Source: Natronomonas moolapensis 8.8.11 (GTDB lineage Archaea > Halobacteriota > Halobacteria > Halobacteriales > Haloarculaceae). Taken from it: DNA of 64,000 nucleotides. The first letter of the stretch is position 1; each line of letters starts with the position of its first letter. Below, piece by piece: positions 33,978 through 42,456 of the stretch. Position numbers and translations under genes: made by a program. The stretch covers positions 2,666,001 through 2,730,000 of the forward strand of contig NC_020388.1 in NCBI RefSeq assembly GCF_000591055.1, in the 5' to 3' direction. A model generated the notes under the pieces. It was not told the origin of the DNA and searched no databases. It was given only the letters and a program-made list of their open reading frames with translations.

Positions 33978-34135
33978 GCCTCTGGTTGTCCGCGTCGGGT
34001 CATAAACCGCCCGGTCGGTGGGACACCCTTACCCGATGCGGTCGCCGACCGAGGGGGCGAACGCTCGGAGGGCGACCAGACGCGGCGGGCGGGCCAACAG
34101 TTGGGTTTATCGGCCCGGACGGCGACGGTCATCGC

Positions 34136-35479
34136 GTGCGACTCGTCCAGGTGACGATCCCGACCGGAAAACGCGAGACCGTACTCTCGATCCTCGACGA
34201 CGAAGGGATCGACTACGTCGTCACCGACGAGTCCAGCGGGCGGGAGTACACCGCGGTCGCGTACTTCCCGCTGCCGACGAACGCTGTCGAGCCTATCCTC
34301 GAGACGCTTCGGGAGGCCGGTCTCGAACGGGAGGCCTACACGGTCGTTCTGAAGGCCGAAACGGTCGAATCGGAGCGCTTCGAGGCGCTCGCCGAGAGCT
34401 ACGCCGAGACGGGTGACAGCGAGGAGCGAATCGCCAGGCAGGAACTCGAATCGAGGGCGGAGGAACTCGCCTCCGCGCTTCCGGCGTACGTGGTCATGAC
34501 TGCCGTCTCGGCGGTGATCGCGACCGCCGGCCTCCTCCTCGATTCGCCCGCCACGGTGGTCGGCTCGATGGTCATCGCGCCGCTCATCGGTCCCGCGATG
34601 GCGGCGGCGGTCGGCAGCGTCATCGACGACGGCGAGTTGTTCCGGCGGGGTGTGGGTCTCCAGTTGTTCGGCGTCGCCCTCGCCGTCGTCTCCTCGACGC
34701 TGTTCGCGGCGTTCGTCCAAGCGACGAACCTCGTCCCGCCGGGGCTCGACCCCCTGTCGCTGTCGGAGATCGAGGAGCGACTCGCCCCCAGCGTCCTCTC
34801 GTTGGCCGTCGCCTTGGGTGCCGGGGTCGCGGGGGCCGTGAGCCTGATGACGGGCGTGTCGACCGCGCTCGTCGGTGTCATGATCGCCGTCGCGTTGATC
34901 CCGCCGGCCGCGACGGTCGGTATCGGGATCGCCTACGGGGAGCCGGCCCTGGCGGTCGGTTCGGCGGTCCTCGTCGCGGTCAACGTCCTCTCGATCAACC
35001 TCGCCGCGCTCGTCGTGTTGTGGTACGCCGGCTACCGCCCCGGGCAGTTCTTCAAACACGACCGCGCGAGGATCGCGACGCTAAAACGGATCGGCGTTCT
35101 CGTCGCGGCCATCGCGTTGCTGTCGGTGTTTCTCGGCGGCGTCACGTACGACTCCTACCGGATGGCAAACACCGAACAGGACATCAGAGACGGCGTGGCG
35201 ACGGAACTCGAGGAACCGGCGTACTCCGGGTACGAATTGGTCGACCTCGAGATCGAGACCGAAACCGAGCGGCTCCTCTTTCACCGCCCCACGGCGGTCG
35301 TCGGGACGGTCGCGGCCCCGCCAGGGGAGACGCGGGGCGAACTGGCCGAAGGGGTCCGGACGCGGCTCGCCGCGGAACACGGGATCGAGGTCGACGTCCG
35401 GATCCTCTACGTCGAAATCGAGCGGAGCAGCGATCGGTCGCTCTCCCCGGAACGGCGGGTGGGTCAAACGCCCGTTTGA
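34136..35479 (+). CDS. TIGR00341/DUF389-family membrane protein
   Basis: The likely start is GTG at 34136 (M-R-L-V-Q-V-T-I-P-T-G-K-R-E-T-V), the conserved beginning of the family; the longer frame upstream is implausible. The 447-residue protein has an N-terminal ACT-like soluble domain of about 100 residues, a coiled stretch, then about six transmembrane helices with the conserved S-P-A-T-V-V-G-S-M-V-I-A-P-L-I-G-P segment, and a C-terminal soluble domain of about 100 residues. The role of this family is not known. It is followed after 42 bp by the SIMPL gene. Confidence 0.88.
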   Translation: MRLVQVTIPTGKRETVLSILDDEGIDYVVTDESSGREYTAVAYFPLPTNAVEPILETLREAGLEREAYTVVLKAETVESERFEALAESYAETGDSEERIARQELESRAEELASALPAYVVMTAVSAVIATAGLLLDSPATVVGSMVIAPLIGPAMAAAVGSVIDDGELFRRGVGLQLFGVALAVVSSTLFAAFVQATNLVPPGLDPLSLSEIEERLAPSVLSLAVALGAGVAGAVSLMTGVSTALVGVMIAVALIPPAATVGIGIAYGEPALAVGSAVLVAVNVLSINLAALVVLWYAGYRPGQFFKHDRARIATLKRIGVLVAAIALLSVFLGGVTYDSYRMANTEQDIRDGVATELEEPAYSGYELVDLEIETETERLLFHRPTAVVGTVAAPPGETRGELAEGVRTRLAAEHGIEVDVRILYVEIERSSDRSLSPERRVGQTPV

Positions 35480-35521
35480 CTTTCCGGCGAATATAGTAGC
35501 GCGGCCGGTGTCGGAGCGGAT

Positions 35522-36265
35522 ATGCGACGCGAAGGACTCGCAGTGTTGATAATCCTCGTTTCCCTGTTGGCGATGACGCTCGTGGGCGTCGCGGTCGTCT
35601 CGCCGATCGGCGCACAGTCACCCGACGCCGCCGCCGACCGAGTCGTCTCGGTCGAGGCGACCGGCGGCGCGTCGGCGGTCCCGGACCGGGCGGCCGTCCG
35701 GGTTCGGGCCGTTGCTGAGGGCGACGATCCGGGCGCGGTTCGGGACGAACTCGCGGCCGAGACCGACACGCTCCGGTCGAACTTCGAGAGGCTCGGTCTC
35801 TCGGAGGACGACTACGGGACGGACGAATACCGGGTTCGCTCGCCGCGGGTCCCGCCGAGGGAGTCGGAGAACGTCCCGGCGTTCCGCGGCGTCCACGGCT
35901 TCGAGGTGACCCTCGAGGACCCCGACCGCGTCGGGGCGGTCGTCGACGCGGCCGCCGACGCGGACGTCGAGGTCGACACCATCGAGTTCACCCTCTCGGA
36001 CGCCGTCCGAACTGATCTCCGCGAGGAGGCCATCGCGAACGCGATGAGCGACGCGCGCGCGCAAGCCGACGCCATCGCGCGCAACGGCGACCTCCACGTG
36101 ACGAGCGCCGCGAGCGTCGACGCGACCCAGCGGAACGTCAGCCCGGTGCGCTACGAGGCGGCCGCGATGGCGACGCCGACGCCGGAGTCGGCCGACACGA
36201 GCGTCGAGACCGGCGACGTCGCCGTCGAGTACGCGGTGGAAGTGACGTACAACGCGACCGCCTGA
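35522..36265 (+). CDS. SIMPL-domain (DUF541) exported protein
   Basis: The 247-residue protein starts with an uncleaved or cleavable membrane segment (L-A-V-L-I-I-L-V-S-L-L-A-M-T-L-V-G-V-A-V-V) and then a SIMPL domain (about residues 42-245) with V-S-V-E-A-T-G-G-A-S-A-V-P-D and the central A-R-A-Q-A-D-A-I-A helix. SIMPL/BP26-type proteins form ring or channel-like oligomers in bacteria; in haloarchaea they are surface or secreted proteins without a defined role. It lies 42 bp after the DUF389 gene. Confidence 0.88.
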   Translation: MRREGLAVLIILVSLLAMTLVGVAVVSPIGAQSPDAAADRVVSVEATGGASAVPDRAAVRVRAVAEGDDPGAVRDELAAETDTLRSNFERLGLSEDDYGTDEYRVRSPRVPPRESENVPAFRGVHGFEVTLEDPDRVGAVVDAAADADVEVDTIEFTLSDAVRTDLREEAIANAMSDARAQADAIARNGDLHVTSAASVDATQRNVSPVRYEAAAMATPTPESADTSVETGDVAVEYAVEVTYNATA

Positions 36266-36271
36266 GCCGCC

Positions 36272-36721
36272 TTATTCGGCCTCCGCCCGCCGGACCAGAA
36301 AGTTGTTGACCCAGGAGACGACGACCTCGCCGTCGCCGTTCTCGCCGACCGTTTCGGCGCGGACGTCGCCCAGCGTCGGGTTCCCGTCGCCGGCGTCGGT
36401 CCGGAGGACGCGGATCCGCGTCCCGACCCGGTCGCCCGGCCGGACCGGCCGTTTCCACCGGAGGTCGTCGATCCCGCGGGCCCCCATACACGCCACATCG
36501 GCGAGAAAGCCATCGACCATCGTCCGCATGGTGAGCGCGACCGTCTGCCATCCGCTGGCGATGAGGCCGTTGTAGATTGACGCCTCAGCCGCGTCGGGGT
36601 CGACGTGGAACGGCTGTGGATCGTACCGCTCGGCGAACTCGACGATCTCCGACTCGGAGACCGTCCACCCGCCGAGGTCGTGCGTCTCGTCCGGTTCGAG
36701 GTCCTCGAAGTGTCTCGGCAT
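36272..36721 (-). CDS. MaoC-family hot-dog dehydratase
   Basis: The 149-residue protein is a single hot-dog fold domain with the MaoC pattern: F-A-E-R-Y-D-P-Q-P-F-H-V-D-P-D-A-A near residue 30, containing the catalytic Asp and His of the hydratase-2 motif, followed by G-L-I-A-S-G-W-Q-T. Family members hydrate or dehydrate (R)-specific enoyl thioesters in fatty-acid or polyhydroxyalkanoate routes. No other lipid gene is adjacent, so the substrate is open. Confidence 0.9.
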   Translation of the reverse strand: MPRHFEDLEPDETHDLGGWTVSESEIVEFAERYDPQPFHVDPDAAEASIYNGLIASGWQTVALTMRTMVDGFLADVACMGARGIDDLRWKRPVRPGDRVGTRIRVLRTDAGDGNPTLGDVRAETVGENGDGEVVVSWVNNFLVRRAEAE

Positions 36722-36767
36722 CGTACGCCGTTCGGTCGGAGGGCATCCTAACAGTTCCGCCGGCGCG

Positions 36768-37745
36768 TCAGCCCTCGAACGGCAACTCCGGCTCGTAGCC
36801 GACGGCCTCGATCGCCGCGTCGAGGACCGCCTCGACGCCCTCGCCGGTCTCGACGCTCATGTAGTGGTCGGCATCGGCCTCGGTCGAGCGGTCGGCCTTG
36901 TTGCAGACGACGAGGACGGGGGCCTCGAAGGTCGACTCGATGTCGGCGAGCAACTCGAGTTGCTCGTCGAGGGGGTAGCCGCACTCGCCGCTGGCGTCGA
37001 GCACGAAGAGGACGGCGTCGGCCAGGTGCGTCAGCGCGGAGACGGCCTGGGACTCTATCGCGTTTCGGTCCTCGGCGGGCCGATCGAGCAGGCCGGGCGT
37101 ATCGATCAGTTGATACCGGACGTGATCCCGTTCGAGGTGGCCGACGTTGAGATTCGTGGTCGTGTAGGGGTAGGCGGCCGTCTCGTTTTTCGCGTTCGTC
37201 ACGCCGTTGACAAACGAGGACTTGCCGACGTTGGGGTAGCCGGCGACGACGACCGCGGGTTCGTCGGCGCGGATGTCGGGCAGCGTCTTCAGAGCGTCGC
37301 GGGCCGTGCCGATCGCGAGGAGGTCTGTTTCGACCTGCTCGGTGATGTCGGCGAGGCGGGCGAAGGCCTGCTTGCGGAGTTTGCGCGCGGTGTCCGTGTC
37401 GGCGTTTCTGATCCGGCCGTGGTACTCGCCCCGGATCTCGTCCGTCCGCCGGGAGGCCCACATCACCTCCGAGAGGTGCTGTCTGAGCCGGTCGACGCCC
37501 CCGACGTCGGTGTCGGAAAGCGTCGCGTCGGCGAGTTCGTAATAAAAACGGTCGACGAGATCGAAGTCGGGCCAGGAGGTGACGACGTTTCCGAGGTTGT
37601 CCGAGAGGATGTTCGAGGCCGTCTGCAGCATCGACTCTTGGGCCTCCTTGCCCGACTTCGCCCGCCCCGCCCGCGCCGCCCGAGAGAACGCCTTGTCGAC
37701 CAGCTCCTCCGACCGGGGCGTCGTCGGAAGGTCTTCGAAGTGCAT
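36768..37745 (-). CDS. NOG1-type GTPase
   Basis: The 325-residue protein begins M-H-F-E-D-L-P-T-T-P-R-S-E-E-L-V-D-K-A and has an N-terminal helical domain of about 150 residues followed by an Obg/NOG1-like G domain: G1 G-Y-P-N-V-G-K-S-S near 170, G3 D-T-P-G-L-L-D-R-P, G4 N-K-A-D. Together these identify the archaeal NOG1 group, linked to large-subunit ribosome assembly. It is 68 bp upstream of the Hjc gene, which lies toward the other side, and has its own start. Confidence 0.93.
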   Translation of the reverse strand: MHFEDLPTTPRSEELVDKAFSRAARAGRAKSGKEAQESMLQTASNILSDNLGNVVTSWPDFDLVDRFYYELADATLSDTDVGGVDRLRQHLSEVMWASRRTDEIRGEYHGRIRNADTDTARKLRKQAFARLADITEQVETDLLAIGTARDALKTLPDIRADEPAVVVAGYPNVGKSSFVNGVTNAKNETAAYPYTTTNLNVGHLERDHVRYQLIDTPGLLDRPAEDRNAIESQAVSALTHLADAVLFVLDASGECGYPLDEQLELLADIESTFEAPVLVVCNKADRSTEADADHYMSVETGEGVEAVLDAAIEAVGYEPELPFEG

Positions 37746-37813
37746 ACATCCGTTTGTGCGCCGTCACGTATAAGCGGCGTGTCTCCCGTCGAGAGGGGGC
37801 CTGTGGCCCGAAC

Positions 37814-38335
37814 TCACAGCATCTCGACGGCGTCGTCGACGGAGATGTCGCCGCGTTCGAGCGCGCCGAGGACCTCGCGGGTGTCCCCGTCGGCCTCGTC
37901 GTCATCGGCGGCGATCTCCTCGAGGGTCACCTTCCGGGAGTCGCCGGTGAACTCGGCGAAATCGGTCCCATCGGCGAGGGCGGTCTCCTTTTTGACCCGG
38001 TAGTTGCCGCCGGGGGTCTCGTAGAGATCGCCGGGGTGGAAAAAATACCAGTCCTCGCGGTCGAAGCGGACGCCGACGCGGGGGTTCGCGCCGAAGTTTC
38101 GCGCGAAGTAGACGAGGGCCTCGATTTCCTCGCCGGAGAGGTAGATCGGGTCGCCGGCGGAGGACTTCGCCTCGATCGCGTAGAACGTCTCGCCGTCGCC
38201 GGCGAGGACGTCCGGGAGTTCGCGCTCGGTCGCGCTACCGGAGGCTGGCGCGCGCATTACCGCGAAACCGGCTCCGTCCAGCGCCGTGACGAGCTCGCGC
38301 TCGCGGCGGTCGCCCTTCGCGTTCGGGTTCGCCAT
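37814..38335 (-). CDS. hjc: Holliday junction resolvase Hjc
   Basis: The 173-residue protein carries the PD-(D/E)XK nuclease core of archaeal Hjc: K-G-D-R-R-E-R-E-L near residue 7, [13 protein letters not shown] near 23-35, P-D-V-L-A and A-I-E-A-K-S-S near 41-58. Hjc cuts four-way junctions during recombination and repair. The C-terminal roughly 45 residues form an acidic extension with a short helical end beyond the normal fold, common in haloarchaeal versions. Confidence 0.95.
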   Translation of the reverse strand: MANPNAKGDRRERELVTALDGAGFAVMRAPASGSATERELPDVLAGDGETFYAIEAKSSAGDPIYLSGEEIEALVYFARNFGANPRVGVRFDREDWYFFHPGDLYETPGGNYRVKKETALADGTDFAEFTGDSRKVTLEEIAADDDEADGDTREVLGALERGDISVDDAVEML

Positions 38336-38418
38336 CGGCGGCTCTGGGAGGCGGAGCGATTTAAGCGAGGCGGTCGGCGGTTGTGGGGTTTATCATCCGA
38401 CCGGGCCGTAGAGGAACT

Positions 38419-38883
38419 ATGTCCGATCCCGGGTTCGACGCGTTCGATCACGATGCCCACATGCGGCGTGCGTTCGACCTCGCCCGCGAGGCCACCGAGC
38501 GCGGGGACGAACCGTTCGGCAGCGTCCTGGTCCGCGACGACGCGGTTGTCGCGGCCGAATCGAACCGGATCGTCACCGAGGACGACGTCCGCCGCCACCC
38601 CGAACTGCATCTCGCCTACCGAGCGTGTCGGGAGACCTCGCCCGCCGAGCGGGCCGAGACGGTCATGTACACGAGCACCGAGCCCTGTCCGATGTGCGCA
38701 GGCGGGATGGCCCGGGCCGGCTTCGGGCGGGTCGTCTACAGCGTCGGCGGCGGCGAGATCGCCGAATTCACCGGTCGGGAGCCGTCGGTCCGGTCGGCCG
38801 AGATCCTCGAGGGGATCACGGAGGTCGTCGGTCCCGTGCTGAACGACGAGGGGCGGGCGGTCCACGAGGCGTTCGGGTGGTAG
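38419..38883 (+). CDS. CMP/dCMP-deaminase-fold nucleoside or base deaminase
   Basis: From the ATG at 38419 (M-S-D-P-G-F-D-A-F-D) the 154-residue protein has the zinc-deaminase motifs: H-P-E-L near residue 64, where most relatives have H-A-E, and P-C-P-M-C-A-G-G-M near 92. It belongs to the guanine/tRNA-adenosine deaminase-like group of cytidine-deaminase-fold enzymes. The actual substrate cannot be fixed. The Ala-to-Pro change next to the catalytic Glu is unusual but occurs in the family. Confidence 0.85.
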   Translation: MSDPGFDAFDHDAHMRRAFDLAREATERGDEPFGSVLVRDDAVVAAESNRIVTEDDVRRHPELHLAYRACRETSPAERAETVMYTSTEPCPMCAGGMARAGFGRVVYSVGGGEIAEFTGREPSVRSAEILEGITEVVGPVLNDEGRAVHEAFGW

Positions 38884-38970
38884 ACGCGTTCGAGTAGCAA
38901 TCGGCTTCGGCCACGCGGTACGACGCCCTTGTGTGTGCCGGCGTAAAAACGACCGGCGAATCGACGCCGA

Positions 38971-40809
38971 TCAGTTCGCGTCCGTCGGCGCGTAGTAGTA
39001 CTCGCCGGCGTTTTTTTGCTCGCGGTCCTTCTGGGAGCCGGGTTTGTTGATCCGGGGGCGGCCCGTCCGCTCGTCGCGGCGGAACGTGACGTCGAGGTTC
39101 GAGAGGAAGGCGTTCATGCCCTCGCGCATCCCGACCGGTCGGCCGGCGTGGCCGCGCTCGGCGGGCGTCCCCTCGAAGACCTGCAGACGGTCCGAGAGCA
39201 GATCGATCATGTAGATGTCGTGGTCGATCACCATCGCCGTCTTGTCGTGGGCCTCGGTGTAGCGGCGGATGGCCCGCGTCGCGAGGACGCGCTGTTCGAC
39301 GTCGAGGTGTGCGGAGGGCTCGTCGAGCAAGTAGAGGTCGGCCTCCTCGGAGAGACACGCGGCGATGGCGACACGCTGGCGCTCGCCGCCCGAGAGGTCC
39401 GTGAGCTGTTGTTCCATGATCCGGTCGAGCTGGAGCGGGCCCGCGATCTCGGTGTTCCAGTAGGAAGTGCCGAAGTCGTCGGTGATCGATGCGAGGAAGG
39501 CGTCGACCCGCATCGGCCGGTCGATCTCGACGTACTGCGGTTTGTAGGAGATGTCGAGGCGGGCGTCGAAGCTGCCCTCGTCGGGGTCGAGGCGCCCGGC
39601 GAGCAGCTTCGCGAAGGTCGATTTGCCGATCCCGTTGGGACCGACGATGCCGAGCACCTCGTTCTCGCGGATCTCGCCCGAGTCGACCTCGAGGGCGAAC
39701 TCGCCCTCGCCGTAGGACTTCCGCATCTCGGGGTACTCGACGAGCGTCTCGCCGTAGCCTTCGACGCGGGGGGCGTGTTCCTCGAACTCGATGGCCTCCG
39801 GACGGATCCGCATGTTCTCGTTTTCGAGGTAGCCGCCGAGATACTGGTTGATGCCGCCCTTCGTCGATTTCGGCGGCGTGACGACGCCGAAGACGCCGGG
39901 TTCGCCGTAGGCGACGTGGAGCGCGTCGGCGAGCAGATCCAACACCGCGAGGTCGTGCTCGACGACGAGCATCGAGCGGTCGTCCGCGGACAGTTCCTGG
40001 ATGAGCCGCGCCGCGGTCACGCGCTGGCCGATGTCGAGATACGGCGTGATCTCGTCGAGGAAGTAGAAGTCGGCGTCCCGCACGAGCGTCGCCGCGAGAG
40101 CGACGCGCTGGAGTTCCCCGCCGGAGAGTGTATCGATCGGCTGGTCGACGACGGAGGCGATCCCGAGCCGTTCGGTGAGGTCGTCGGCGACGCCGCGCTC
40201 GTCGACGCCCGCGAGTAGTTCGCTCGTCTTCCCGTCGAACGTGTCGGGAATCTTGTCGACGTACTGCGGTTTGCGGGCGACGGTTACCTCCGCCTCCTGG
40301 AGGTCCTCGAGGTATCCTTGCAGCGCGGTGCCCCGGTAGGCCTCGAGGACCCGCTCCCAGTCCGGGTCGGCCTCGAAGTCCCCGAGGTTCGGCGTGATCT
40401 CGTCGGCGAGGATGTGAACCGCGGTCGTCTTTCCGATCCCGTTGGGACCGAGAATTCCGGTGACGCGGCCGTCCTCCGGGGCGGGAAGCCCGTACAGCGC
40501 GAAGCTGTTTTCGCCGTAGCGGTGGGTCGGCTCCTCGTCGAGTTCCTGGGGGAGGTTGATGATCTCGATCGCGTCGAAGGGGCACTTCTCGACGCAGATA
40601 CCGCAGGTTTCGCCGAGACACAACTCCTCGGAGATCGAGATCTGGTCGGGACCGCCGGCGTAGTGCTCGCCCTCGTCGTGGCGCTCCTCGCGGGTGACGA
40701 TACACTCCTCGCCGGTCCGGTTCGGCGGGCAGAAGTTCGCACACTCGTAGTTACACCGGTCCGGCTGGCAGCGATCTAGGTCCACGACGGCGATGCTGTC
40801 GTCGGCCAT
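38971..40809 (-). CDS. ABCE1/RLI ribosome-recycling ATPase
   Basis: The ATG at 40809 (M-A-D-D-S-I-A-V-V-D-L-D-R-C) starts a 612-residue protein: an N-terminal Fe-S region (C-Q-P-D-R-C-N-Y-E-C-A-N-F-C and C-L-G-E-T-C-G-I-C-V-E-K-C-P) and two ABC ATPase domains (Walker A G-P-N-G-I-G-K-T-T with signature L-S-G-G-E-L-Q-R, and G-P-N-G-I-G-K-S-T with L-S-G-G-E-R-Q-R). The family splits ribosomes after termination in archaea and eukaryotes. Longer readings to 41271 were rejected because they run through the overlapping upstream gene. The start overlaps that gene's stop (ATGA). Confidence 0.97.
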   Translation of the reverse strand: MADDSIAVVDLDRCQPDRCNYECANFCPPNRTGEECIVTREERHDEGEHYAGGPDQISISEELCLGETCGICVEKCPFDAIEIINLPQELDEEPTHRYGENSFALYGLPAPEDGRVTGILGPNGIGKTTAVHILADEITPNLGDFEADPDWERVLEAYRGTALQGYLEDLQEAEVTVARKPQYVDKIPDTFDGKTSELLAGVDERGVADDLTERLGIASVVDQPIDTLSGGELQRVALAATLVRDADFYFLDEITPYLDIGQRVTAARLIQELSADDRSMLVVEHDLAVLDLLADALHVAYGEPGVFGVVTPPKSTKGGINQYLGGYLENENMRIRPEAIEFEEHAPRVEGYGETLVEYPEMRKSYGEGEFALEVDSGEIRENEVLGIVGPNGIGKSTFAKLLAGRLDPDEGSFDARLDISYKPQYVEIDRPMRVDAFLASITDDFGTSYWNTEIAGPLQLDRIMEQQLTDLSGGERQRVAIAACLSEEADLYLLDEPSAHLDVEQRVLATRAIRRYTEAHDKTAMVIDHDIYMIDLLSDRLQVFEGTPAERGHAGRPVGMREGMNAFLSNLDVTFRRDERTGRPRINKPGSQKDREQKNAGEYYYAPTDAN

Positions 40810-41126
40810 CAGAGGCCCGCCCCGGTTGTGAGCAGGATCCCCCAGCAAACGAACCAGAGCGAAAACGTCATGAAGACGACGTAGAGGTAATCTTTCGCCC
40901 CGAAGTCGTCGGTGTCGAGCTCGATTCCGGCTTTTTCCAGGAGCTGGTGGACGGGGAACTGCACGACGACGGCGCTCGCGAGAATGTAGACGCCGAGCGT
41001 ATCCCCGGCTCCGTCGGCGACGGCCGACGAGACGAGGGCGGCGACGACGCCGGCCAGACACGCGATCGCCGTGACCGTGATACCACGGACGTGTGCGGTC
41101 CGGCGCTCGGCCGTATCGGTTGCCAT
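40809..41126 (-). CDS. EMC6-like small membrane protein
   Basis: From the ATG at 41126 (M-A-T-D-T-A-E-R-R) the 105-residue protein has three hydrophobic helices, the last ending F-S-L-W-F-V-C-W-G-I-L-L-T-T-G-A. The D-D-F-G-A-K-D-Y-L-Y-V-V-F-M-T-F segment matches haloarchaeal proteins annotated as EMC6-like, distant relatives of the ER membrane complex subunit. A link to membrane-protein biogenesis is suggested by that homology and by coupling (ATGA) to the ribosome-recycling factor. Confidence 0.82.
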   Translation of the reverse strand: MATDTAERRTAHVRGITVTAIACLAGVVAALVSSAVADGAGDTLGVYILASAVVVQFPVHQLLEKAGIELDTDDFGAKDYLYVVFMTFSLWFVCWGILLTTGAGL

Positions 41127-41307
41127 ACGTACCGTTCGGCCATCCGGCATCAAAAGCGGTTCGTTCCCGCGGCGCCGGCGGGGCGGCCGCCAGCGGCTCG
41201 GATCGGGTCGGGTCGGTGTCCACTGTGCCGACTCCGTCCGGGGTGGACGATACCTGCCATGTTTGGATCAACGTTTATACCCGTGGGGGCACTTTTATAC
41301 TGTAGAG

Positions 41308-41589
41308 ATGGCTCACTCCGACGGGGAAACACTCACCGATCTCCCGCCCAGCGCGAAACTCGTCTACAAAGTCCTCGAATACAACGGCGCGATGACTCAA
41401 AAGAGCATCGTCGAGGAGTCGATGCTTTCGGCTCGAACGGTTCGGTACGCGCTCGAACGACTCGAGGGCATCGACATCGTCTCCGAAGACGTGTACTTCG
41501 CCGACGCGCGCCAGAACCTCTACGAACTGACCGACGCCGGCGAAGCGGCCGTCGAGGGCGCCAGCGAGGCGGCCGCGTCCGACGACTGA
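41308..41589 (+). CDS. Small winged-helix DNA-binding protein
   Basis: The ATG at 41308 (M-A-H-S-D-G-E-T-L-T) gives a 93-residue protein consisting of one winged helix: L-P-P-S-A-K-L-V-Y-K-V-L-E-Y-N-G-A-M-T, then S-M-L-S-A-R-T-V-R-Y-A-L-E-R-L as the recognition helix, and a wing ending N-L-Y-E-L-T-D-A-G. It resembles MarR-type minimal regulators widespread in haloarchaea. Two TATA-like TTTATAC elements (41273-41279 and 41293-41299) lie upstream, the closer one only about 10 bases before the ATG, so the distal one is the more likely TATA box and the closer one may be an operator. A T-rich run after the stop (around 41611) may terminate transcription. Confidence 0.85.
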   Translation: MAHSDGETLTDLPPSAKLVYKVLEYNGAMTQKSIVEESMLSARTVRYALERLEGIDIVSEDVYFADARQNLYELTDAGEAAVEGASEAAASDD

Positions 41590-41757
41590 ACCGCTCCCGT
41601 CGTCCGTTTTTTCTCCGATTACCCACGACAGCGACGGCTGGGGCCTGTCCCTCGCCGACGCGTTCGGCGCGAGTACGCCGGGCGACCGACAACACCGAGG
41701 ACGTGCGTCCGGACCGCGCGCGACCCGCACCGTCGCTCGGGGCCGGGAAACGGTGGC

Positions 41758-41807
41758 TCGGAAAAAATCCTCATCACAAGGGGCTCAGAGGGGGTAACTG
41801 TCGTCAC
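41758..41807 (-). ncRNA. Possible C/D-box guide RNA
   Basis: Read on the minus strand, the order is GTGACGA (C-like, 41801-41807), 12 bases, CTGA (D', 41785-41788), 7 bases, GTGATGA (perfect C', 41771-41777), 9 bases, CCGA (D-like, 41758-41761). The C-to-D' distance of 12 and the D'-to-C' distance of 7 fit archaeal C/D guide RNAs for 2'-O-methylation. Two of the four boxes have one mismatch, so this is only a candidate. Confidence 0.25.
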
Positions 41808-42274
41808 CGCCACCACCGGTCGTTCTCGCTTCAGTGTTAAGAACCCACGCCTTCTCGGGGAGTGTACACCAGCCCGGGGCAACACCGAATTGCTTCGCGA
41901 GGCGCACCCCCGGCTGGTGGCGTTGGCGTACAATACATGTTTGCGATCCATTCCGCGCCGACGCACGCGCGTTTTGAGCCGAGTTCCTATAACAAAGGAA
42001 TTATGTAGCATAACTATAAATTCAGTTTTGTTGGTCGGTAGCTGCGGCCAACAGCCAGCGAAACAACCGAGAGGGGTGGCTTGGTGCCTTGCGTCACTCC
42101 TCTTTTCTAAAACCGTATTCACGATGCTTCTACGCCAGTTTCCGGCGCGAATACAGACAGTTCTGAGTGCCCCCAGATTCGTGAATTTTCTCTTATACTT
42201 TCATTTTAAACGTACGAACGCGTAATGTATACTTTCGTATATATCTGGAAAGTTCCGGACGCACTGTAACATAG

Positions 42275-42364
42275 CGGTACGTACCACCACATAGAGTATA
42301 TACCAGCCGACGATACTCCGTACCGAACATACCGCCAGAGGTTGTTCCGTACCGGAACGTACCG
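42275..42364 (+). promoter_or_regulatory. Repeated CGTACCG-type motifs upstream of pstS
   Basis: CGGTACGTACC (42275-42285), CCGTACCGAACATACCG (42318-42334) and CCGTACCGGAACGTACCG (42347-42364) share the half-site TACCG, which in the last two is repeated at an 11-12-bp interval, about one helical turn. They lie 90-180 bases before the pstS start, upstream of the TATA-like CATATAAATTTC. Such phased direct repeats are plausible operators for phosphate control. The regulator is not known from the sequence. Confidence 0.6.
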
Positions 42365-42456
42365 CTCAAGAACACCCTGTTCGACACATGTCACTCCGGT
42401 GTGTTCTGTACCTCTCATATAAATTTCTTTTATTATATCGTATCTACCTTCTCGTG

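Larger units (their letters stand above)
41590..42456. other. Long gene-free regulatory interval before pstS
   Basis: No gene is supported in these 867 bp. The left third is GC-rich and holds a possible C/D-box RNA on the minus strand (41758-41807). The right two thirds are AT-rich with several TATA-like boxes and repeated CGTACCG-type motifs (42275-42364) ahead of the phosphate uptake operon. The size and composition suggest a large control region. Confidence 0.6.

Noticed and set aside
38816-40744. A 642-codon frame overlapping ABCE1
   Set aside because: Extremely Arg-rich and out of frame with the clearly functional ABCE1 gene.
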